Below are positions 58,232 to 64,000 of a DNA stretch of 64,000 nt, piece after piece. A program made the translations under genes and the position numbers. Location of the stretch: assembly GCA_963838885.1 (NCBI GenBank), contig CAWITB010000013.1, positions 82,779 through 146,778 on the forward strand, written 5' to 3'. The first letter of the stretch is position 1; each line of letters starts with the position of its first letter. Source of the stretch: JAICMB01 sp963838885. GTDB lineage: Bacteria; Acidobacteriota; Terriglobia; Bryobacterales; Bryobacteraceae. The notes under the pieces were generated by a model. The model searched no databases. It was not told the DNA's origin and saw only the letters and a list, made by a program, of their open reading frames with translations.

Positions 58232-59374
58232 ATGGACTTCTCTTATACCCCGGAGCAAGTCCAACTTCGAAAGTCGGTCCGCGAATTCGCCGAGGCGGAA
58301 ATAGCTCCTCATGTGCTCGCTTGGGATGAGGACCAGATTTTCCCGCTGGACGTTATCAAAAAGGCCGGCGCGCTCGGCTTTATGGGAGCGATTTTCCCTG
58401 AAGAGATCGGCGGCGCGGGTCTGGGCTACATCGAATACGCCATTATCGTTGAAGAGTTGGCGCGCGTCGATCCCTCCGTCGGCCTCATCGTCGCCGCTCA
58501 CAATTCCCTCTGCGCGAACCATATTTTTCTGGCTGGCAGTTGCGAGCAGAAGCAGCGTTACCTCCCCAAGCTCGCCGCGGGCGAATGGATTGGTTGCTGG
58601 TCGCTCACCGAGCCTGAAGCCGGCTCCGACGCCGCCGGTACCCGCACTCAAGCCGTTAAACACGGCGAGTGCTGGGTCATCAATGGCGGGAAGACGTTCA
58701 CCACCAACGCCCAGTACGCCGACGTCTGCGTTGCCATGGCGGTCACCGATCGCGGCGCTTCGCAGCACGGCATCTCGGCGTTTATTATCGAGAAGGACAC
58801 CCCCGGTTTCCGCGTCGGCAAGAAAGAAAACAAGATGGGCATGCGCGCCAGCGCTACCGGCGAGGTTCTCTTCACGGATTGCCGCGTGCCGCAATCGCAA
58901 TTGTTGGGGCGCCAGGGTGAAGGCTTCGTCGACAGCCTGCGCACGCTGGACGGCGGCCGCATCTCGATCGCCGCGCTGGCCATCGGAACCGCGCAAGGCG
59001 CCTATGAAGCGGCGCTGAAATATTCCCGTCATCGCAAGCAATTCGGCCGCCCCATTTCCGAATTCCAGGCAATTCAGAACAAGCTCGCCGACATGGCTAC
59101 TTCCATCGACGCCGCGCGTCTGCTCACCTATCGCGCCGGCGCGATGAAAGACTGCGGCGAACGCGTCACAAAAGAATCCGCGATGGCCAAGCTGTTCGCT
59201 TCTGAGGCGGCGGTCGACGTCTGCAACGAGGCCGTCCAGATCCACGGCGGCTATGGATTCATCAAGGACTACCCGGTCGAGAAGTTCTACCGCGACGTCA
59301 AGCTCTGCACCATCGGCGAGGGTACCAGCGAGATTCAGCGGCTGGTTATCGCGCGGCAGTTGCTCAAATCATAA
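58232..59374 (+). CDS. Acyl-CoA dehydrogenase
   Basis: 380 residues, the usual length. FAD enzyme that oxidises acyl-CoA to enoyl-CoA. Blocks: QLRKSVREFAEAEIAPHV, the signature GCWSLTEPEAGSDAAGTRT, NGGKTFTTNAQYADV, the C-terminal helical domain (YSRHRKQFGRPISEFQAIQN), and QIHGGYGFIKDYPVEKFYRD with GEGTSEIQRLVIARQLL. Closest in feel to short/branched-chain or glutaryl-type members. Translationally coupled to meaB (TAATG), which points to branched-chain or propionate metabolism. Confidence 0.95.
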   Translation: MDFSYTPEQVQLRKSVREFAEAEIAPHVLAWDEDQIFPLDVIKKAGALGFMGAIFPEEIGGAGLGYIEYAIIVEELARVDPSVGLIVAAHNSLCANHIFLAGSCEQKQRYLPKLAAGEWIGCWSLTEPEAGSDAAGTRTQAVKHGECWVINGGKTFTTNAQYADVCVAMAVTDRGASQHGISAFIIEKDTPGFRVGKKENKMGMRASATGEVLFTDCRVPQSQLLGRQGEGFVDSLRTLDGGRISIAALAIGTAQGAYEAALKYSRHRKQFGRPISEFQAIQNKLADMATSIDAARLLTYRAGAMKDCGERVTKESAMAKLFASEAAVDVCNEAVQIHGGYGFIKDYPVEKFYRDVKLCTIGEGTSEIQRLVIARQLLKS

Positions 59375-60300
59375 TGGAGCCGGTCGTAATGGACTTGGCC
59401 GCCGGCGTCCTTCGCGGCGATGTCCGCGCGCTCGCCCGCGCCGCCACGCTCATCGAAAACCGTCCTAAAGAGGCCGAGTCTCTGCTGCGCGAGCTTTTTC
59501 CCCACACCGGCCGCGCGCTGCTGGCCGGCATCACCGGTCCGCCTGGAGCGGGCAAGAGCACGTTGGTCGACGGTCTCATACGCGCCCTGCGCCGCGAAAA
59601 TAAACAGGTCGGCGTAATCGCCGTCGACCCCAGCAGCCCTTTCAGCGGGGGCGCCATTCTCGGCGACCGCATCCGCATGCTCGATCACCACGCCGATCCG
59701 GGCGTCTTCATCCGCTCCATGGCAACGAGAGGCTCGCTCGGCGGCATCGCGCGCGCCACTACTGAAATGGCGCTGCTGCTCGACGCGGCCAGGTGCGAAG
59801 TGGTCTTAATCGAAACCGTCGGCGTGGGGCAGGACGAAATCGAGATCGCGCGGCTCGCGGATGTCACGGTGGTTGTGCTCGCGCCGGGCATGGGGGACGA
59901 CGTTCAGGCTATCAAAGCGGGCATCATGGAAATCGCCGACCTCTTCGTGATCAACAAGGCGGACCAGCCCGGCGCAGATCGCCTGGAGCACGAAATCAAG
60001 GCCGCCCAAAGCCTCGCGAAGCGTCCCGATGGCTGGAAGCCGCCCATTGTGCGCGCCGTCGCGAAAGACGGTGTGGGAATCGAGGAGACGCTCGCGGCCA
60101 TTCGCGCTTACCGGGAGTTTAGCCGCGGGAAACGGCGCGGCGTTGAAAACTGGAGCGCTCGGTTGCGCGAGATGTTGCGCGAGCGCGTGCTTGAACGATA
60201 TGCGGAAATTGACTTCGACGCCGCCGCGGCCCAGGTCGCGGGCCGCCGCGCCGACCCGTATACTTTGATCGAGAATTGGATGGCAACCGGAGGACGATGA
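59374..60300 (+). CDS. meaB: MeaB, GTPase chaperone of methylmalonyl-CoA mutase
   Basis: 308 residues. G3E-type GTPase that protects and reloads the B12-dependent mutase. Walker A GPPGAGKSTLVDGL, DPSSPFSGGAILGDRIRM, ETVGVGQDEIEIA, NKADQPGAD (specificity motif). C-terminal dimerisation arm in RLREMLRERVLERYAEID. A second ATG at 59389 is possible. Overlaps both neighbours; no mutase gene in the window. Confidence 0.93.
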   Translation: MEPVVMDLAAGVLRGDVRALARAATLIENRPKEAESLLRELFPHTGRALLAGITGPPGAGKSTLVDGLIRALRRENKQVGVIAVDPSSPFSGGAILGDRIRMLDHHADPGVFIRSMATRGSLGGIARATTEMALLLDAARCEVVLIETVGVGQDEIEIARLADVTVVVLAPGMGDDVQAIKAGIMEIADLFVINKADQPGADRLEHEIKAAQSLAKRPDGWKPPIVRAVAKDGVGIEETLAAIRAYREFSRGKRRGVENWSARLREMLRERVLERYAEIDFDAAAAQVAGRRADPYTLIENWMATGGR

Positions 60301-61161
60301 AACCAACCATCGGCATTATCGGCGGCAGCGGCCTCTATTCGATGCCGGGCTTTGAGGCCCAGGAAGAGAAGACGGTCGAGACGCCCTGGGGAAATCCCTC
60401 GGACCTCTATGTCGTCGGACGGCTCCAAGGGAATGACGTCGCGTTTCTGGCGCGCCACGGCCGCGGCCATCGCATCTCGCCCTCCGAGTTGAACTTCCGC
60501 GCGAATATCTACGGCTTCAAAAAGCTCGGCGTCGAGCGCATTATTTCCCTCAGCGCCGTTGGCTCGCTCAAAGAGGAGCACAAGCCACTCGATTTCGTCA
60601 TTCCGGATCAATTTTTCGACCGCACGCGCGGACGCGCGTCGACATTTTTCGGCGAAGGTCTGGTGGCCCACGTCAGCTTCGCCGATCCGGTCTGCCCGCA
60701 GCTCGCGCAAGTTGTCGAGCAGGCCTGCGCCCAGGCCGGCGTCACCGTGAAACGCGGCGGAACATATCTCTGCATGGAGGGTCCGGCGTTTTCGACCAAA
60801 GCGGAATCGAACATTTACCGAACCTGGGGCATGGACATTATCGGCATGACCAATCTGCAGGAGGCGAAGCTCGCGCGCGAAGCCGAGATCTGCTTACGTG
60901 ACGGTCGCCATGGTCACCGATTACGACTGTTGGCATCCCCGAGCACGACGCCGTCACCGTGACAGATATCCTCGCCAATTTGAGCGAAGAACGCCGAGAA
61001 TGCCTGCAAAGTGGTCGCGAACGCCGTCGCGGCCATGCCGCAATCGCGCGAGTGCAAATGCGGATCGGCGCTCAAACACGCCCTGATCACCGATCCGAAG
61101 ACCGTGCCCGAAGCGACGCGCAAGAAGCTGGAGCTGCTGGTTGGAAAATACCTCCGCGTGA
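60297..61161 (+). pseudogene. mtnP: S-methyl-5'-thioadenosine phosphorylase, C-terminus frameshifted
   Basis: Splits methylthioadenosine in methionine salvage. ATG 60297 overlaps meaB. The first 200 residues are intact (TIGIIGGSGLYSMPGFE, FLARHGRGHRISPSELNFRA, SLSAVGSLKEEHKPLDFV, GGTYLCMEGPAFSTKAES, WGMDIIGMTNLQEAKLAREA). After 60890 the normal C-terminus is spread over three frames: YVTVAMVTDYDCWH, then EHDAVTVTDILANL, then NACKVVANAVAAMPQSRECK to KKLELLVGKYL. Three indels within about 100 bp. Catalytic C-terminal Asp residues (TDYDCW) are out of frame. Decay or sequence error. Confidence 0.85.
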
Positions 61162-61266
61162 GCAGGCGCGCGAGCTGCTGGCGCACTGCCTCGCCGGCAC
61201 CCATTGGCCTGAGACTCTGGTAGATCGGCTTATACAAGATGAGGCAGCCGCGCGCTCTTCGGCATC

Positions 61267-62430
61267 GTGGTCGAACGCCTGTCCGATCTGTTCGAGCCCC
61301 GCCTGTGCGACGTCTACGCCGAGCTGTTTTCCGAAGTGATCGCCCGCGTGCTCCCCGATGACCTGCATGCCCCACACTTGCTCGCCCGCTATCACCGCAT
61401 CCGCCAGCCGCGCCCATTCGCCGCCGCGTCCCACGAGCATCGCCTCGCCGACCCCCGCCTCGCAACAGAGGAGAAAACGGCTGCAATGACCCGCGAACCG
61501 CAACCGAGCCGCGACCCCCCGCGACCCCGAAATGTCTTCGTGCTGTCGCGCGTGACGCTCGGCGCCGACGTGGCCGTCACCAGCGTGGTGCTCGACGCCG
61601 CCAAGCGAGCCTTCCCGCATGCCCAGATTTATTTCGCCGGCCCACAAAAAAGTTGGGAGCTGTTCGCGGGCGACCCGCGATTGCAGCATTTCCCAGTGCC
61701 GTACGGCCGCGGCGCCACCTTGCGCGAGAGACTGTCGATCTGGCCGGAGCTGCGCGAAACCCTCTGCCGGCGGCGGAGCATCGTGATTGATCCAGATTCG
61801 CGGCTGACCCAGCTTGGACTGCTGCCGTTGTGTCCCGAAGACGACTACTATTTCTTCGAGAGCCGGTCCTTCGGATCGGATTCGCGCAGCTCGCTCGTAT
61901 CGCTGACCCGGGAGTGGGTCGCCGAGACATTCGGGATCGACGACGCCCGGCCGTATATCCGTCCCATGCCTCTGACGACGAATTTGCCGGAGTTCGCCGC
62001 GACCGTAAGCTTTGGCGTCGGCGAGAACGCCGCGAAACGGCTTCCGGATCCTTTCGAGACGGAGTTGCTGAAGCGGTTGCCGCGGCCGCTGCTGATTGAC
62101 AAAGGCGCGGGTGGCGAGGAGGCCGAGCGGGTGGAGCGCGCGGTGGAGGCTTGCGGCGGCGACGTGCAAGTCTGGGAGGGATCGTTCGCCGGTTTCGCCG
62201 CGCACGTGCAGCGCAGCCGTGTGTTCGCCGGCTATGATTCCGCGGCGGGCCACGTCGCGGCGGCGTGCGGCGTGCCGCTGCTCAGTATTTTCGCCGGATT
62301 TCCCTGCGAGCGCATGTTTGACCGCTGGCATCCGACGGGACTAGGTCCGATTCGCGTCGTGAGGGTCGAAGCGGGAATCGACCCGTGGCCCGAAGTGGAA
62401 ACGGCGCTCGAGGAGCTTATGATTTCGTGA
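61267..62430 (+). CDS. GT9-family (heptosyltransferase-like) glycosyltransferase, N-terminus uncertain
   Basis: 387 codons in frame. The GT9-like domain starts near RNVFVLSRVTLGADVAVTSV (from ATG 61485), with later blocks PRPLLIDKGAGGEEAE and the acceptor/nucleotide motif SRVFAGYDSAAGHVAAACGV plus PLLSIFAGFPCERMFDRWHP. Such enzymes add heptose to lipopolysaccharide core. A helical N-terminal extension (LFEPRLCDVYAELFSEVI) continues in another frame upstream (REQARELLAHCLAGTHWPET, about 61154-61250), so a frameshift near 61255 probably cuts the true start. Confidence 0.8.
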   Translation: MVERLSDLFEPRLCDVYAELFSEVIARVLPDDLHAPHLLARYHRIRQPRPFAAASHEHRLADPRLATEEKTAAMTREPQPSRDPPRPRNVFVLSRVTLGADVAVTSVVLDAAKRAFPHAQIYFAGPQKSWELFAGDPRLQHFPVPYGRGATLRERLSIWPELRETLCRRRSIVIDPDSRLTQLGLLPLCPEDDYYFFESRSFGSDSRSSLVSLTREWVAETFGIDDARPYIRPMPLTTNLPEFAATVSFGVGENAAKRLPDPFETELLKRLPRPLLIDKGAGGEEAERVERAVEACGGDVQVWEGSFAGFAAHVQRSRVFAGYDSAAGHVAAACGVPLLSIFAGFPCERMFDRWHPTGLGPIRVVRVEAGIDPWPEVETALEELMIS

Positions 62431-63701
62431 CGATTCGCCCGTTATCGCCGCATTTGTCTTCGTTGCCGCCGCGCAGGCACAGCGCTTTAGTACAGAACTT
62501 GTCGCCGCGATTGCGCGCATCAAAGCCATCGACAATCACGCTCACCCCGTCATCCCCGGCGGCGCGGACCGCGAGTTTGATGCGCTGCCGGTCGACAAAA
62601 TGGAGCCGCAATCCGACCCCGTGCGCGAGCGGCCCGATAATCCCGAAATCGAGCAGGCCTCGCGCGCGTTGTACGGTCACAACTCGAAAGCGGCGGTAAA
62701 ACAGCGCGAGGGCCGCAACTATCCGGCATGGGTGCTCGACCGTCTCGGGATCGACATCATGCTGGCAAATCGCGTGGCCATGGGCGGCGGAATCGCGCCT
62801 CCGAGGTTCCGCTGGGTCTCGTACGCCGATGCGCTGTTGTTTCCGCTGGATAACAACGAACTCGCGGCCGCCAATAGCGATCGCAAGACGTTCTTCGGGT
62901 TAGAGGACAAGCTGCTCGCCCGCTATTACGGCGAGTGCGGCGTGAGCGGGCGTCCGGCGACGCTGGATGAATATCTGGTGAAGGTGGTCACGCCCACGCT
63001 CGAGCGGCAGAAGCGGGGCGGCGCCATCGCCGAAAAGTTCGAGGCGGCCTATTTGCGATCCCTGGATTTTGAAAAGACGTCCAAGGAGGATGCCGTCCGA
63101 GCCTACGCGGCCGGTTCCCCGCCGCCGTCGGATTACAAGAAGCTGCAGGATTACCTCTTCCGCTACATCGCCGGCGGATGCGGACGGGTCGGCCTGGCGG
63201 TGCATTTGCAAACGGCGGCGGGCGGCGGCGGATACTTCGACGTGGCGGGCGCGAATCCCCTGTTGCTGGAAGCGGTGTTGAACGATCCGGAACTGCGGAA
63301 AACAAATTTCGTAATGCTCCACGGCGGCTGGCCCTTTACGCGCGAGATTACGGCCTTACTGACGAAGCCCAACGCCTATCTCGATTTTTCGGAGCAGACC
63401 CTGCTGCTGCCGCCGCGCGAGGTCGCGTCCTCGATTCGCGATGGCTCAATACGTGCCGGAAAAAGCGATGTTCGCGACCGATGCCTATCCTTATTCAGCG
63501 CGGTTGGACCGGGAAGAAGCCCGGCTGGATCGCGGAGACCAGGCCGTCAGGCGTTGGGATGGCGTTGAGCGGACGATCGGACGACGGAGAAATCGATCTG
63601 AAGCGTGCGACGGAGTTGGCGCAATGGTCCTGCGGGAGAACGCGATTAACTTGTACGGTCGCGCCCTGCGAGGCGATCGTATAAATGTAGATCGGCGGTA
63701 G
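62427..63701 (+). pseudogene. Amidohydrolase-family metal-dependent hydrolase, several frameshifts
   Basis: A short N-terminal piece (from GTG 62427) shifts into a frame with a signal-like segment (AAFVFVAAAQAQRF) and the metal site IKAIDNHAHPVIPGG (HxH). The main frame carries on from about 62445 to 63440 (LDRLGIDIMLANRVAMGGGI, VGLAVHLQTAAGGGGYFDVA, TNFVMLHGGWPFTREITALL). It then changes frame at YVPEKAMFATDAYPYSA and twice more before MVLRENAINLYGR to the stop at 63701. The complete set of amidohydrolase motifs exists, but in four frames. Decayed or error-laden. Confidence 0.82.
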
Positions 63702-63756
63702 TGCCGAGGCCGAGATTGTAGAGGCTGGTCAGACCAGTGCGTCGCGCAGATCTTCC

Positions 63757-64000
63757 TCAAACCTTACAGCTCCGCGGAGCTGTGAAGCGAGCGCGGGGCG
63801 GGGATCTCCCGCTGGGTGTGACGAAAAACATCTGGTACCCGCCGTTGACCATGAGGCCGATTTCATCGCCTACGATCAGAGCGGGCTCTTGGTTGATGGC
63901 GGCTGCTGGCCGGGCACATCGTGAATGACCGCGCCGATACCGCGCCGAGTTATGCGTAACGCGCCCCCCTCAATCTTATAGATCTCGAATCCGCACTGTT
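63757..64000 (-). pseudogene. C-terminal fragment of a gene entering from the right edge, frameshifted
   Basis: On the minus strand: FEIYKIEGGALRITRRGIGA, VIHDVPG, a frameshift near 63925, then INQEPALIVGDEIGLMVNGG, YQMFFVTPSG and a less convincing tail to the stop at 63757. The start lies outside the window. I do not recognise the family. The plus strand gives an alternative but poorer frame here. Confidence 0.42.
63766..63783. repeat. Perfect 18-bp palindrome
   Basis: ACAGCTCCGCGGAGCTGT is its own reverse complement. It lies in the tail of the minus-strand fragment, between it and the convergent amidohydrolase. Could be a terminator stem or a protein-binding site; there is no T run. Confidence 0.5.

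Noticed and set aside
57974..59245. 423-codon minus-strand open frame
   Set aside because: Shadow of the Gfo/Idh/MocA and acyl-CoA dehydrogenase genes.
61087..62331. 414-codon minus-strand open frame
   Set aside because: Shadow of the GT9 gene; no start signal and no recognisable domain.

Overview
The window looks like a chromosomal segment from an Acidobacteriota bacterium, probably Bryobacterales/Solibacter-like. This rests on gene content, not on a marker gene: an Oar-like TonB-dependent receptor with a carboxypeptidase-regulatory N-terminus, an ADOP-type permease, paired DUF4097 proteins behind an ECF sigma/anti-sigma pair, a triple-FHA ABC transporter, high GC, and frequent GTG/TTG starts with ATGA/GTGA overlaps. 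I found no rRNA, tRNA, CRISPR array or intact transposase.

Layout. 0-8.3 kb: an outer-membrane biogenesis operon (TamA/BamA-like barrel cut by the left edge, SurA-N-like chaperone, TamB), then a DUF2103-like protein and a PLP decarboxylase. 8.8-11.8 kb: ECF sigma factor, ZAS anti-sigma factor with HEAT-like tail, two exported DUF4097 proteins. 11.8-18.7 kb: small conserved proteins, a methyltransferase, and module A (small helical protein, 1139-residue repeat protein, exported partner) flanked by a 267-bp direct repeat of the methyltransferase 5' end. 18.7-25.4 kb: PilZ protein, a wrecked ADOP permease with an internal inversion, a frameshifted beta-propeller/VCBS gene, an alpha/beta hydrolase and an M48 peptidase. 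25.7-27.9 kb: module B (large regulatory-domain protein whose HEWGH domain is out of frame, plus small helical protein). 28.5-34.7 kb: FHA-ABC transporter divergent from an NtrY/NtrX-type two-component pair, the kinase broken by a 14-bp tandem duplication. 35.2-47.2 kb: glgC, rpsU, envelope proteins, an ABC-2 exporter, LysM protein, fdhD, Ser/Thr kinase, malic enzyme-phosphotransacetylase fusion. 47.3-48 kb: HigBA-type toxin-antitoxin pair with a perfect operator palindrome. 48.4-53.6 kb: TonB-dependent receptor and GH13 enzyme. 53.7-56.2 kb: a decayed gene end and decayed module C. 57-60.3 kb: Gfo/Idh/MocA oxidoreductase, acyl-CoA dehydrogenase, MeaB. 60.3-64 kb: mtnP, a GT9 glycosyltransferase, an amidohydrolase and an edge fragment, all with frameshifts.

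The most unusual element is the three-fold occurrence of modules A, B and C. Each pairs a roughly 110-120-residue helical protein with a large beta-rich protein, and A and C add a signal-peptide-bearing helical partner in the same order. From memory of the families, relatives sit next to VgrG/PAAR-type secretion genes in Proteobacteria, but no secretion machinery is visible here. The function is therefore unknown; an orphan effector/adaptor/immunity set is a hypothesis.

More than a dozen loci carry frameshifts. Some are structured rearrangements (inversion, 14-bp duplication, 267-bp diverged repeat). Others are single-base indels in normally conserved genes, especially after 60.9 kb, and may be assembly or sequencing errors.
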